A DNA stretch of 64,000 nt from CAWDXG01 sp963822115 (GCA_963822115.1 CAWGGM010000011.1:339614-403613); one strand, 5' to 3'. Positions 18,697 through 28,246 are shown, numbered from the stretch's first letter. Program-made: numbers and translations. The notes: generated by a model from the sequence alone, not told the origin.

Positions 18697-21459
18697 ATGA
18701 ATCTCGCAAATCCCCCGTCATTCCGGACCGCTGCAGGCCGACTCGTGCTGGCCACAGCGACTTTTCTTCTCGGCGCGTGCGCCCCGACCCGGCCTGCCGA
18801 AAAGCCAGTGGCGAAGGCCACGGCAGCTCCGGTCAAGGTCAAGCCGGCCCCGCCCAAGGCCACCCCGCCTGCGTCGAAGGCCGTCGTCCGCACCACGCTG
18901 CCCAATGGCCTGCGCGTCGTCGTCGTGCCGAACCGCCTCGCGCCGGTCGCTACGATGGAGATCAACTACCTCGTCGGCTCGAACGAGGTCCCGAAGGGCT
19001 TTCCCGGCACTGCCCACGCGCAGGAGCACATGATGTTCCGCGGTAGCCCGGGGCTGTCGGCAAACCAGCTCGCCGACATCATGGCCTCGCTCGGCGGCGA
19101 CATGAACGCCGACACGCAGAACACCATCACCCAGTACTTCATCACCGCGCCGGCCGAGGATCTGTCGGTCGTCCTGCATGTGGGCGCGGCGCGCATGGCC
19201 GGCGTCGACGACTCGGAAAAACTGTGGGACAAGGAGCGCGGCGCGATCGAGCAGGAGGTCGCGGCCGACAACTCCGATCCGGAGTACGTGCTCTACACCA
19301 AGCTCCTCGCCGGGTTGTTCAAAGGCACGCCCTACGCCCACGACGCTCTCGGCACGCGCCCATCTTTCAACAAGACGACTGCCAAGGCGCTGAAGGCGTT
19401 CCATGACGCGTGGTACGGGCCGAACAACGCTATCATGGTCATCGCGGGCCATGTGGATCCGCAGAAGGTGCTGCCCGAGGTCAAGCGCCTGTTCGGTTCG
19501 ATCCCCAAGGTCAGCCTGCCCGCACGCCCGGCAGTTCACCTCGCGCCGGTCACGCCGAAGACCGTGCGCATGAAGACCGACCAGCCCTACGGCTTCGTCA
19601 CGCTGGCCTTCCGTCTGCCCGGCTACAAGAGCCCGGACTTCGCCGCCGGTCAGGTGCTCGCCGACGTCCTCGACAGCCATCGCGGCCCGCTCTACGCGTT
19701 GGTTCCCGAGGGCAAGGCGCTCGAGGCCGGGTTCCAGAACGAGCTCTTCCCCGAGACCGGCATGGGGTTCGCCTATGCCGTCTTCCCCAAGGGCGCGGAC
19801 ACCAACGCACTGTCCAGAGCGCTTCGCCAAGCGCTCGCCGAGGCAGTGAAGAAGGGCTTCGCGTCCGACATGGTCACCGCTGCCAAGCGCCAGGAGGCGA
19901 CCGCGACCGAGCTCCAGAAGAACTCGGTCTCCGGCCTCGCGCAGGCCTGGTCGCAGGCATTGGCGGTCGAGGGCCGGACCTCGCCCGAGGACGACGTGCG
20001 GACGATGAAATCGGTAACGGCCCGAGAGGTCGATGCCGTCGCGCGCAAGTACCTCGACCCAGGCTCCGCGCTCGAAGCGATCCTGACACCTCAGCCGTCC
20101 GGCAAGCCGATCGTCTCGAAGGGCTTCGGCGGCGCCGAGAACTTCGCTCCGTCGAAGACCGAGAAGGTGACGCTGCCAGCGTGGGCGAGAGCCGCGCTTT
20201 CCAAGCTCGCCGTTCCGAAGAGCGCGGTCAGCCCGACCGAGACAATCCTGCCGAACGGCTTGCGCCTCATTGTCCAGCCGGAGTCGGTCAGCGACACGAT
20301 CAGCGTCTACGGCGAGGTCAAGAACCAGCCGGAGCTCGAGGCGCCCAAGGGTCAGGACGGCGTGGAGCAGGTGCTCGGGCGCCTGTTCGACTTCGGCACG
20401 ACGACGATGAACCGCATCGCCTTCCAGAAGGCGCTCGACGACATCGGCGCGCAGGAGAGCGCCGGCACGGACTTCCAGATCAGCGCGCTGGCCGGGCATT
20501 TCGACCGAGCGGTCCAGCTCCTGGCCGACAACGAGCTGCACCCGGCGCTGCCGGCGAAGGCCTTCCAGATCGTCAAGGCGCAGGTCTCGCACGCCGTCGC
20601 CGGCCGGAACCACAGCCCGGACTATCTCGCCCGGCGCGCCCTACGCGTGAACCTGGTACCCAAGCGCGACCCGGAGCGGCGCCAGGCGACGGCGCGTACG
20701 GTCTCGCGACTGACGCTGGACGACGTCAAGGGGTATTACAAGCGCGTCTATCGTCCGGACCTGACGACGTTGGTCGTCATCGGCAAGGTCACTCCTGCTA
20801 CGGCCAAGCGTGTCGTGATGAAGTACTTCGGCGGCTGGACGCGCGAAGGCAAGCCGCCGGCGACGGATCTGCCGAAGATCCCCGCGAACCGGGCCACGCG
20901 CACGGACGTGCCCGACCAGAGCCGCAAGCAGGACAAGGTGACGCTGGCCGAAACGCTAGGCCTGACGCGAGAAAACCCCGACTACTACGCGCTCCAGCTC
21001 GGCAACCACGTGCTCGGCGGCGGCTTCTACGCGACCAGGCTGTATCACGATCTGCGCGAGGAGTCGGGTCTCGTCTACTACGTCTCCAGCCACTTCGACG
21101 TGAAGCGCACGCGCGCGACCTACAAGCTGGGCTACGGCTGCGATCCACCGAACGTCTCGAAGGCCCGGGCCATTGCCGTGCGCGACCTCGAGGCGATGCG
21201 CACGACTCTCGTCACGCCAGACCAACTCCAGCAGGCCAAGGGGATCCTGCTCCGTGACATCCCGCTACGCGAGTCGAGCGTCCATTCGATCGCCCACGGC
21301 CTCATCCAGCGTTCGATCCTGGGCCTGCCGCTCGACGAGCCGACGATCGCCGCCAGGCACTACATGACGCTCGACGCCCAGGCCGTCCGCGCCGCTTTCG
21401 CCAAGTGGCTCAACCCCGCCCGCCTCATCCAGGTCGTCCAGGGCCCGGCGCCGAAGTAG
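18697..21459 (+). CDS. M16 (pitrilysin) family zinc peptidase lipoprotein, duplicated domains
   Basis: A 920-residue protein with a lipoprotein signal (LLGAC) and a Pro/Ala/Lys-rich spacer. The first half carries the inverted zinc motif HAQEH at 107-111 and the third ligand in ERGAIEQEV about 75 residues later. The second half repeats the fold without the zinc motif, as in single-chain M16B enzymes that form a clamshell. Expected role: degradation of peptides in the periplasm. No clear ribosome binding site is seen and the spacing to the divergent S41 gene is 250 bp, so the start could be slightly different. Confidence 0.92.
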   Translation: MNLANPPSFRTAAGRLVLATATFLLGACAPTRPAEKPVAKATAAPVKVKPAPPKATPPASKAVVRTTLPNGLRVVVVPNRLAPVATMEINYLVGSNEVPKGFPGTAHAQEHMMFRGSPGLSANQLADIMASLGGDMNADTQNTITQYFITAPAEDLSVVLHVGAARMAGVDDSEKLWDKERGAIEQEVAADNSDPEYVLYTKLLAGLFKGTPYAHDALGTRPSFNKTTAKALKAFHDAWYGPNNAIMVIAGHVDPQKVLPEVKRLFGSIPKVSLPARPAVHLAPVTPKTVRMKTDQPYGFVTLAFRLPGYKSPDFAAGQVLADVLDSHRGPLYALVPEGKALEAGFQNELFPETGMGFAYAVFPKGADTNALSRALRQALAEAVKKGFASDMVTAAKRQEATATELQKNSVSGLAQAWSQALAVEGRTSPEDDVRTMKSVTAREVDAVARKYLDPGSALEAILTPQPSGKPIVSKGFGGAENFAPSKTEKVTLPAWARAALSKLAVPKSAVSPTETILPNGLRLIVQPESVSDTISVYGEVKNQPELEAPKGQDGVEQVLGRLFDFGTTTMNRIAFQKALDDIGAQESAGTDFQISALAGHFDRAVQLLADNELHPALPAKAFQIVKAQVSHAVAGRNHSPDYLARRALRVNLVPKRDPERRQATARTVSRLTLDDVKGYYKRVYRPDLTTLVVIGKVTPATAKRVVMKYFGGWTREGKPPATDLPKIPANRATRTDVPDQSRKQDKVTLAETLGLTRENPDYYALQLGNHVLGGGFYATRLYHDLREESGLVYYVSSHFDVKRTRATYKLGYGCDPPNVSKARAIAVRDLEAMRTTLVTPDQLQQAKGILLRDIPLRESSVHSIAHGLIQRSILGLPLDEPTIAARHYMTLDAQAVRAAFAKWLNPARLIQVVQGPAPK

Positions 21460-21562
21460 TCACCGGCGGAGGAGCGGGCACCTGGTGTTTCCGGGATGTC
21501 GTCGCCACCGTTGTTCTGCAGCACGAGCGCACGAGGCGATGTCTCCGTGTGCGTATATGGCA

Positions 21563-21592
21563 TTGACACTCGTCATTCGTGTTCTGTATCGT
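21563..21592 (+). promoter_or_regulatory. Candidate sigma-70-type promoter of the LuxR-type gene
   Basis: A perfect TTGACA at 21563-21568 is followed after 18 bases by TATCGT at 21587-21592, in a short A/T-richer stretch 60 bp upstream of the GTG start at 21653. The -10 match is only moderate. Confidence 0.45.
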
Positions 21593-21652
21593 TTGGGCTT
21601 CGCTCGGGCTACTGGGGCTTGAACTGGGATTGCTGCGTCTCGAGGAGAACAA

Positions 21653-21961
21653 GTGAGCGACGACGAGTACCTGGACATCCCGCTGCCCGAAGGGGCAAGC
21701 GTGCGGTACCTCGCACCCGACTTCGCGTTGCTCGAGATCGTGGAGCCACAGGCCCGGATCCCAACGGCGCTCACCGAGGCGGAGCAGGACATCGCGCTGC
21801 GCGTGTTCCAGGGTGAAACGACGCCGCAGATTGCGCGATCGCGCGGCGTAAGCCCCAGAACGGTCGGCAACCAGCTCGAGTCGATCTTCCGCAAGCTGGG
21901 TGTGGCGTCGCGTGCCGAGCTGGTGCTGTTGTTGCGCCACGTGCCGCGATCGAGGCACTGA
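21653..21961 (+). CDS. Small LuxR/GerE-type helix-turn-helix regulator
   Basis: A 102-residue protein starting at GTG, six bases after GAGGAGA. Residues about 40-97 form a GerE-type HTH: LTEAEQDIALRVFQGETTPQIA, then SPRTVGNQLESIFRKLGVASRAEL, the canonical recognition-helix and dimer segment. There is no receiver or ligand domain, only about 38 N-terminal residues, so it may be an orphan DNA-binding protein. It precedes the surface lipoprotein gene at 22360, but an IS relic lies between them, so regulation of that gene is not assured. Confidence 0.85.
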   Translation: MSDDEYLDIPLPEGASVRYLAPDFALLEIVEPQARIPTALTEAEQDIALRVFQGETTPQIARSRGVSPRTVGNQLESIFRKLGVASRAELVLLLRHVPRSRH

Positions 21962-21967
21962 ATCGGC

Positions 21968-22210
21968 TGTGCCGGCTACTCGTCGCGTCCGCCGGGAATC
22001 CGCCACCGGACAAGACTTGAACGGCGCCGCGCGATCGTCCAGATCGCGCTTGTGCTCGACACCTTGCTTCATCGCTTCCGCGACGCCGCGCGCGCAGTAG
22101 CTGAACGCATGGTGGCGGCTGTACGGACCGGCACAAGGGCCAGCCCCAGCCCTGTCGTCAGCGGGCTGCTCCGCGACGCCGAGAACATGCTCCTCCGCCA
22201 GCAGCTCGGG
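21968..22210 (+). mobile_element. 5' relic of the TGT...ACA DDE-integrase IS
   Basis: Seven bases after the LuxR-type stop, the sequence TGTGCCGGCTACT matches the N-terminal-side end of the IS at 41465-42532. Homology continues through the start of its transposase (coding LDTLLHRFRDAARAVAERM, then a stretch equivalent to SGLLRD and LLLRQQL) and ends near 22210. A short internal deletion is visible before LLRQQL. The rest of the 398-bp gap (22211-22359) shows no gene. Confidence 0.75.
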
Positions 22211-22312
22211 GGCTCAGAGCGGTCCGCGGCGCTGCGCGCCCCGGCCCTACGGAAATGATCGGCCGCGTCGAGTGGCGGTCGCCGCCGGCGGGCGCGAAGC
22301 ATAACGCCCTCA

Positions 22313-22325
22313 GGGAATTCCCTAT
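22313..22325. promoter_or_regulatory. Palindromic element GGGAATTCCCTAT upstream of the surface lipoprotein gene
   Basis: A perfect 10-bp palindrome GGGAATTCCC followed by TAT lies 35 bp before the ATG at 22360. The identical 13-mer occurs upstream of the secreted-protein gene at 25230. A shared operator is inferred, not shown. Confidence 0.35.
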
Positions 22326-22359
22326 GTCCGGTCGGCCCGGGGTTCGCTAGACCAGCAGG

Positions 22360-25128
22360 ATGCCATTCCCGCGTCTGACGGTTCTTGTGCTCGCAAGCTG
22401 TGTAGGGGCCCTGGTGCTCCCTGGCTGCGGTTCCAACGGCGGCTCGGGCGGCTCGGGCGCGTCGGGGGGCAGCGCGGCCGGGGGCAGCGGGGGAGCGGGG
22501 CCGGGGGGCTGCGCGAGCGGCAGCTATGACGACGACGGCGACCCGACGACGGCGTGCGTGCCTTGGACGGCGTGCGACCCGGGCCAGTACGTGTCGACGG
22601 CCGGCACGGCGACGAGCGATCAGGTGTGCGCGGGCTGTGCCAGCGGGACATTCAGCACCGCCGCGGACGCGGCGGACTGCGTTGCCTGGACGACCTGCCC
22701 GGCGGGCAGCTTCGTCACGACGAAGGGCAGCGCGACCTCCGATCAGACGTGCGCCCCGTGTGCACCGGGCACGTACACGACCGACGCGAATCAGTCGAAG
22801 TGCGTCACGGCCGCCGACTGCCCGCCGGGAACGGTTCAGACCGCGCCAGCGACGGCGACGGCGGCGGCGGTGTGCAAGGCGTGTGCGGCGGGCGAGTACT
22901 GCGCGGGCGGCGACGTGCCACCGAGCGCGTGCGGCGGCGGCACCTGGGATCACGATGCGGATCCCTCCACCGCTTGCGTGGACCGCACGGTGTGTGCGGC
23001 GGGTAGCGCGGTGACGAGCGAGGGCAACGCGACCACGGATCGGGAGTGCGCGGCGTGCGCGGCCGGGAGCTTCAGTGCGACGGAGAATGCAGCGAGCTGT
23101 ACACCGTGGACGACGTGCGCAGCAGGGACGTACGTGTCGAGCGCGGGGTCGGCGACGGCGGATCGGACGTGCGCGGCGTGCGGCAGTGGGACCTACAGCG
23201 CAGCGGAGAATGCGTCGGCGTGCACGGCGTGGAGCACGTGTGCCGCGGGCACGTACGTGAGCACGCCTGGCAGCGACTCGAGCGATCGTGTGTGCACGGC
23301 GTGCCCGGCCGATACGTACACCTCGGGTTTCAACCAGTCGGCGTGCGTCGCCGTGGGCGCGTGCGCGCCCGGCACCATCCAGACGGCGCCGGGTACGGCC
23401 ACCTCGCCGCCGACCTGTACGGCGTGCACGGCGGGTGAGTACTGCGCGGGGGCCACGGCGCCGGCCGTGCCCTGCGGCGCCGGCGCCGGGACCTGGGACG
23501 ACGACGCCGACCCGGCGACGGCGTGTGTCGCGCGCACCACCTGCTCAGCAGGGACGTACGTGAGCAGCGCAGGCAGCGCGACCAGCGACCGGACGTGCAC
23601 GGCGTGTGCGGCGGGGACGTACAGCACGACCAGCAACGCGGCGAGCTGCACGGCGTGGACCACCTGTGCGGCGGGGACCTACGTGAGCAGCGCGGGCAGC
23701 GCGACCAGCGACCAGACGTGCACGGCGTGTGCGGCGGGCGAATACAGCGCGACCAGCAACGCAGCGAGCTGCACAGCGTGGACCACGTGTGCGGCTGGCA
23801 CGTACGCGAGCAACACGCCTTCGGCGACGACGGATCGGATGTGTACGACCTGCACGGCCATCGCGAACTGCGCGTCCGGGCTGAGCTGCACGAGCGCTTC
23901 GGACCAGACCTGTGGCACGTGCGCGGCGGGCTACGCTCTGTTGTCGGGTGGAACGGTCTGCGGCCTGCCGTGGACCAGCGAGTTCGGCACGACATCGGAC
24001 GACGAAGGGTATTCGGTGGCCGTGGACGGGAGTGGGAACGTGTATGTCGCCGGGTACACCGGCGGTGCGCTCTATGGAGCGACCGCGGATGCCTTCGTGC
24101 GGAAGTACAGCAGTGCTGGCGCGGTCCTCTGGACCCGGCAGTTCGGCACGGCATCGGACGACTACGCGTACTCGGTGGCAGCGGACGGGAGTGGTGACGT
24201 GTACGTTGCGGGGTACACCGGTGGCGCGCTGGCTGGCGCGAACGCGGGCTACTCTGACGCCTTCGTGAGGAAGTACAGCACTGCTGGCGCGGTCGTCTGG
24301 ACCCGGCAGTTCGGCACGGCATCGGACGATCAAGCGGACTCGGTGGCGGTGGACGGGAGTGGGAACGTGTACGTCGCGGGGAACACAGGAGGCGCGCTCG
24401 AGGGCGCGAGCGCGGGGGGTGCGGACGCCTTCGTGCGGAAGTACAGCAGTGCTGGCGCGGCCCTCTGGACCCGGCAGTTTGGCTCGGCAACCCGCGACTA
24501 CGGCCTTTCGGTGGCGGTGGCTGGGAGTGGCGATGTGTACGTCGGCGGGTACACCGATGGCGCGCTGGCTGGCGCGAACGCGGGTAACTATGACGCCTTC
24601 GTGCGGAAGTACAGCAGTGCTGGCGTGGCCCTCTGGACCCGGCAGTTTGGCACGGCATCGAACGACTACGAGTGGGCGGTGGCAGTGGACGGGAGTGGGG
24701 ACGTGTACGTCGCGGGGGCCACCCTAGGCGTGCTCGATGGCGCGAGCGTGGGTAACTATGACGCCTTCGTGCGGAAGTACAGCAGTGCTGGCGTGGCCCT
24801 CTGGACCCGGCAGTTTGGCACGGCATTGTACGACTTGGGGCGCTCGGTGGCCGTGGATGTGACTGGGAACGTGTACATTGCCGGGTACACCACCGGCGCC
24901 CTCGAGGGCACGAACTCCGGAGGTTCGGACGTCTTCGTGCGCGAGTACGACAGCGCGGGCAATGTGGTCTGGAGTGGCCAGTCGGGCACGGCCGGCTACG
25001 ACTACGGCTACGGGGTCGCGGTCGACAGCAGCGGACTCGTATACGTGGCCGGCTACACGTCCGGCACATGGCCCGGCCAGACGAACGCAGGGGGCGCAGA
25101 CGCCTTCGTGACCAGCTTCTACCCCTGA
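22360..25128 (+). CDS. Surface lipoprotein with TNFR-like Cys-rich repeats and seven SBBP propeller repeats
   Basis: A 922-residue protein. It has a lipoprotein signal with lipobox-like LPGC and a Gly/Ser spacer (25-50). Residues about 50-530 are Cys-rich modules of 20-40 residues resembling TNFR/Ephrin-rec-like repeats, with recurring blocks such as CAAGTYVSSAGSATSDRTC. Residues 538-920 are seven repeats of about 56 residues, each with a core like SVAVDGSGNVYVAGYT and DAFVRKYSSAG, the SBBP (beta-propeller) repeat. The product is probably displayed on the cell surface for adhesion or recognition. The repeats are near-identical in DNA, so copy number may vary between strains. Confidence 0.85.
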   Translation: MPFPRLTVLVLASCVGALVLPGCGSNGGSGGSGASGGSAAGGSGGAGPGGCASGSYDDDGDPTTACVPWTACDPGQYVSTAGTATSDQVCAGCASGTFSTAADAADCVAWTTCPAGSFVTTKGSATSDQTCAPCAPGTYTTDANQSKCVTAADCPPGTVQTAPATATAAAVCKACAAGEYCAGGDVPPSACGGGTWDHDADPSTACVDRTVCAAGSAVTSEGNATTDRECAACAAGSFSATENAASCTPWTTCAAGTYVSSAGSATADRTCAACGSGTYSAAENASACTAWSTCAAGTYVSTPGSDSSDRVCTACPADTYTSGFNQSACVAVGACAPGTIQTAPGTATSPPTCTACTAGEYCAGATAPAVPCGAGAGTWDDDADPATACVARTTCSAGTYVSSAGSATSDRTCTACAAGTYSTTSNAASCTAWTTCAAGTYVSSAGSATSDQTCTACAAGEYSATSNAASCTAWTTCAAGTYASNTPSATTDRMCTTCTAIANCASGLSCTSASDQTCGTCAAGYALLSGGTVCGLPWTSEFGTTSDDEGYSVAVDGSGNVYVAGYTGGALYGATADAFVRKYSSAGAVLWTRQFGTASDDYAYSVAADGSGDVYVAGYTGGALAGANAGYSDAFVRKYSTAGAVVWTRQFGTASDDQADSVAVDGSGNVYVAGNTGGALEGASAGGADAFVRKYSSAGAALWTRQFGSATRDYGLSVAVAGSGDVYVGGYTDGALAGANAGNYDAFVRKYSSAGVALWTRQFGTASNDYEWAVAVDGSGDVYVAGATLGVLDGASVGNYDAFVRKYSSAGVALWTRQFGTALYDLGRSVAVDVTGNVYIAGYTTGALEGTNSGGSDVFVREYDSAGNVVWSGQSGTAGYDYGYGVAVDSSGLVYVAGYTSGTWPGQTNAGGADAFVTSFYP
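23971..25125 (+). repeat. Seven ~168-bp SBBP-coding tandem repeats
   Basis: The C-terminal part of the surface lipoprotein gene is built from seven consecutive units of about 156-168 bp, each beginning with a codon for Trp followed by Thr/Ser and ending before the next Trp. Units 2-5 are the most alike; units 1, 6 and 7 are divergent. Confidence 0.85.
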
Positions 25129-25149
25129 CGCGCCCGTGTGTTGCGCTCG

Positions 25150-25162
25150 GGGAATTCCCTAT
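25150..25162. promoter_or_regulatory. Second copy of palindromic element GGGAATTCCCTAT
   Basis: Identical in 13 of 13 bases to 22313-22325. It lies 68 bp before the ATG at 25230, in the 101-bp gap after the surface lipoprotein gene. Same inferred regulator. Confidence 0.35.
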
Positions 25163-25229
25163 CGAGGCGTTTTCCCCGGGTGCGCACACTGGTTCGAACG
25201 GCCTGCGACACGGATCAATGGAGGTGGTC

Positions 25230-26495
25230 ATGAAAGTCTACATGCGGTGTCTTGTTGCTCTACCCCTGCTTCTGGCGAGCGCGCCGGCGCACGCTGGCGA
25301 CACCAACACCAACGTCTACTACCTGTATGTGATCAAGAACGGCAAAGCCGCTGCCTGGAAGGCGTTCGATTACCAGGGCGAGGACTGGCGGAAGAAGCAG
25401 GACGCGCTCGAGGCCCGCATGAAGGCGGAAAACGGCGTTGATGAGATCCACCTGGGAGGTTCGCTACCGAGGGGCAAGTGCGGTGCGATGTACAGGACGA
25501 GCGATAGCCCGAAGTACTACAACTTCGTCTACGCGACTGGTTGGAAGGAACTCATCAATACCGTCGCGGCGATGCAGTTCAGGCACCGGGCGTCACAGCC
25601 GTACAGTATCCACGTCGTGGACATGCGCTGCAACGGCCACTTCACTCCGCCCGCGAAGCTCGGACGCCCTTGGTCTACATGGAAGCTTGCTTTACAGCCC
25701 CGGAAGATCCGCAAGGACCAGGCCGAGGTCGTGGCCTACCTGTCGAACAAGCGGGGAGAGCTCAAGAGCTGGATCGGCACGGACCGCCAGTGGCTGCAGG
25801 TTCGCGACGCGGAGAACCGGGCCATGTCCAGAGACCTAGGCACACAGCCAGACACCGCAGTGGTCCTCCAGCCGGGTAATTGCGCACTCAAGCTCGACGA
25901 TCCAGGGATGCCGTTCGCATTCCCGTCATCGCCGGGCTTGTTTGCTGCCAGGGTCAAGGCGAGAGCACTGGCGAATGCTGGCAAGCACGTCACCTGGATC
26001 CTCTGTTCCGATACCTTGAGGGGAAAGGCGACGGTCCAGCGATTCAAGGGAGGCCATGTCTCGCGGGCGCAAGGCAGCAACATTGCGGGCCTATACGTAG
26101 CTGCCGCCCGCTGTGCCGCTGATCCCGACTCCGACGAGTGCAGGAACGCTTCCACATACTGTGTGGTCAAGGGGCCCGGTCACTATCGCGGCTATGTCCA
26201 CCGCGCGTCAGGCGCCCTGACGGCCAGCCACATCGGTCGCGGCGTCGAGCATTTCCAACTATCGGGTGACCTCTCCAGCGGCACGTACACGATCTTCTAC
26301 CCGGTCGGGGGCACCAGCTGTTCGGCGACGCACAGCACGCAGGCGACGGCGCAGATCGACACCTCCGCTTCGCCCGCGGAACTGCGCGTGAGCTACCAGT
26401 ACAGCCGGCTAGACACGAACACGTGCCGACTGGTGCCGGCCGGACCCCTCACGACTACTTTCTACAAGACGGGGCGGACCTGCGCTGGGCCCTAG
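25230..26495 (+). CDS. Secreted protein of unknown function (421 aa)
   Basis: The start at 25230 follows GGAGG and gives a clean signal peptide ending APAHA; the frame extends upstream without a site. The mature protein has about ten Cys residues, mostly in the C-terminal half, and no domain I recognise. Local features include NVYYLYVIKNGKAAAWKAF near the N-terminus and several short beta-like stretches. Codon use is less extreme in third-position GC than in the neighbours, hinting at acquisition. It shares an upstream palindrome with the preceding surface protein gene and may be co-regulated with it. An IS end lies five bases after the stop. Confidence 0.6.
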   Translation: MKVYMRCLVALPLLLASAPAHAGDTNTNVYYLYVIKNGKAAAWKAFDYQGEDWRKKQDALEARMKAENGVDEIHLGGSLPRGKCGAMYRTSDSPKYYNFVYATGWKELINTVAAMQFRHRASQPYSIHVVDMRCNGHFTPPAKLGRPWSTWKLALQPRKIRKDQAEVVAYLSNKRGELKSWIGTDRQWLQVRDAENRAMSRDLGTQPDTAVVLQPGNCALKLDDPGMPFAFPSSPGLFAARVKARALANAGKHVTWILCSDTLRGKATVQRFKGGHVSRAQGSNIAGLYVAAARCAADPDSDECRNASTYCVVKGPGHYRGYVHRASGALTASHIGRGVEHFQLSGDLSSGTYTIFYPVGGTSCSATHSTQATAQIDTSASPAELRVSYQYSRLDTNTCRLVPAGPLTTTFYKTGRTCAGP

Positions 26496-26500
26496 ATGGG

Positions 26501-26514
26501 TGTACTGGCTATCT
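26501..26514 (+). mobile_element. Solo terminal repeat of the TGT...ACA IS
   Basis: TGTACTGGCTATCT matches the 41465 end of the IS in 13 of 14 bases, and a few following bases (CATCCGC) also resemble it. No transposase sequence follows, so this is at most a residual end; chance similarity is possible. Confidence 0.4.
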
Positions 26515-26603
26515 CGCGCATCCGCCAATAAGAAGGTCTCGCCGGCGTCGTGCCTTTCTCGTCGGCCCCGGCAGTGCAGAGCTCGAGCTGCCGCTGTCTC
26601 GAG

Positions 26604-27542
26604 CTACGCGGCGCCGGATGATGGCGGACGTGGCTGCTGGAGCCGCACGTCCAGCTCGGGTAGCTCGACGATCTGGTAGGTGGCCGAAGCCATGGCGACC
26701 TTGCCGCCGCTAGCGTTGACGTCGTCGAGAATGCGCGAAAACAACTGATCTTTCACGCTGCGGCGCTGGGTGTAGGGCACGACGTAGCGGACCGTGAACT
26801 CGATCCAGTTGTCGTTCGCGACCAGCGTCACCATCGGCGCGACCTGCGCGTGCTCGAGCTTGTAGCGGCCTGTGATGCCCGTCCACGTCTTCTCGGCACG
26901 CTCGACGAATTCGCCGCAGACGTCAGCGACGGCGCGCTCGAGCAGCTCGCGCGCCAGCCGGTGATCGCTGCCGTACTTGATTGGTAGGCGGACCTCGTCC
27001 CAGAGAAAGTCGAAGTCCGCCGAGTAGTTGTACACGGGCGCCTTGAACACGAAGCTGTTGGCGACGCGCACGATGCGCCCGTTGTACAGGTCGCCGTCGA
27101 CCCAGTCGCCTGTCTCCATCAGGGTCGTACGCAGCACGCCGATGTCGATCACGTCGCCCTTGATGCCGCCAAGCTGCACGCGGTTGCCCACGTCGAAGAA
27201 GCGACCGAACAGGATGGCGATGCGCCCGGCCACGCTCGCGATTACCTCCTGCAGCGCGAAAGCCACGCCAGCTCCGATCACACCGATCGACAGCGCGAAT
27301 CCGCGCAGACTGTCGCTGAAGGTCGCGAGCAGCATGAGCACGATGAGCGTCCAGCCGACGTAGCCAACCAACTTGTTGGCGCTGTAGCGCAGGCCCGGCT
27401 CGTGGACGCGCGTGCGCACCAGCCGGCGCACGCCGCGCATGGCCAGCAGCATGAGCACGAGGACGACCAGAGCCGTCACCCCCCGCGTCGCGAGCGGTCC
27501 CCACAGCCCGGGCAGCGTCTTCTCCAGTTTCTGGATCCACAT
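26604..27542 (-). CDS. MscS-family mechanosensitive channel
   Basis: A 312-residue protein. Three TM helices lie at about 15-36, 58-80 and 84-112; the third is the pore helix with ALSIGVIGAGVAFALQEVIAS. The beta domain follows (GNRVQLGGIKGDVIDIGVLRTTLM), then an alpha/beta cytoplasmic domain up to about 300. The topology is that of a short MscS-like channel that opens under membrane tension. It is divergent from the small lipoprotein gene at 27839 with a 296-bp gap that contains no other gene. Some family members conduct other signals, so an osmotic role is likely but not certain. Confidence 0.9.
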   Translation of the reverse strand: MWIQKLEKTLPGLWGPLATRGVTALVVLVLMLLAMRGVRRLVRTRVHEPGLRYSANKLVGYVGWTLIVLMLLATFSDSLRGFALSIGVIGAGVAFALQEVIASVAGRIAILFGRFFDVGNRVQLGGIKGDVIDIGVLRTTLMETGDWVDGDLYNGRIVRVANSFVFKAPVYNYSADFDFLWDEVRLPIKYGSDHRLARELLERAVADVCGEFVERAEKTWTGITGRYKLEHAQVAPMVTLVANDNWIEFTVRYVVPYTQRRSVKDQLFSRILDDVNASGGKVAMASATYQIVELPELDVRLQQPRPPSSGAA

Positions 27543-27838
27543 CTACGCTCCAGCCTATCGCGCTTCGTCGCGGGTGTGGGAGCGGTGGATTCGTTGGGGG
27601 CGCCGTTGTCGATGGCGAGCACACCGCGCCGCGCGCGTCGTCAGCAGTCATGGCGCGGGCGCGGGCCATCCCCTCCAGCTAGCCAGCGTCCAGGACGTTC
27701 GACCGGCTGCGCCGCGACATCCAGGCGGCGCAGGGGAACAATCCGACCCGGCGGATGGTCTCCTTGGCTGTTGCCAGGGTGCGCGATCTGGGTACGTCGC
27801 GTGCGTTCGTAAAACAAACTCAAATGGAGAATGATTTC

Positions 27839-28246
27839 ATGAGGATTGCAGGGCTCGCGTTGTTGCTCGCGCTCTCGGGTTGCGGTGGCGCGCTCACGTA
27901 CAAGATCGCGTCGTCGGCGAAGGCGCCCGGCGCCAATGCGACCGTCAAGGCGGACATCTCCAAGAATCAGCACATTACGCGGCTCACGGTGTCAGCTGCT
28001 CACCTCGCACCGCCGGCGCGCATCACCGCTGGCACGAGCATGTTCACCATCTGGGCGCGCAAGGGCCCCGAGTCGCAGTGGGTGCGTGTGGGCAACCTGA
28101 AGTATGATTCGAGCTCGCGCGAAGCGAGCTTCCAGGGCACCGTGCCGCGGATCAACTTCGATATGGAGATCACGACCGAGAAGGACGACAACGTCGCCTC
28201 GCCGTCCCCCAACATCGTCTTCTCGCAGCACGTCGGGCCCAGCTGA
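27839..28246 (+). CDS. Small lipoprotein of unknown function (135 aa)
   Basis: The start at 27839 is preceded by GGAGA at about ten bases; an ATG at 27824 would also read in frame. The signal peptide ends with lipobox LSGC. The mature part is a beta-rich 110-residue domain with ITRLTVSAAHLAPPARI and SREASFQGTVPRINFDMEI, which looks like an immunoglobulin or anti-sigma-like sandwich, but no family is recognised. It is monocistronic and divergent from the MscS gene. Confidence 0.65.
   Translation: MRIAGLALLLALSGCGGALTYKIASSAKAPGANATVKADISKNQHITRLTVSAAHLAPPARITAGTSMFTIWARKGPESQWVRVGNLKYDSSSREASFQGTVPRINFDMEITTEKDDNVASPSPNIVFSQHVGPS

Noticed and set aside
18718..20613. Long minus-strand open frame opposite the M16 peptidase
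   Set aside because: Same reason; the plus strand has a complete zinc peptidase.
23971..25125. CRISPR-like repeat array
   Set aside because: The repeats are long, continuous and in frame, encoding SBBP propeller blades, without spacers.
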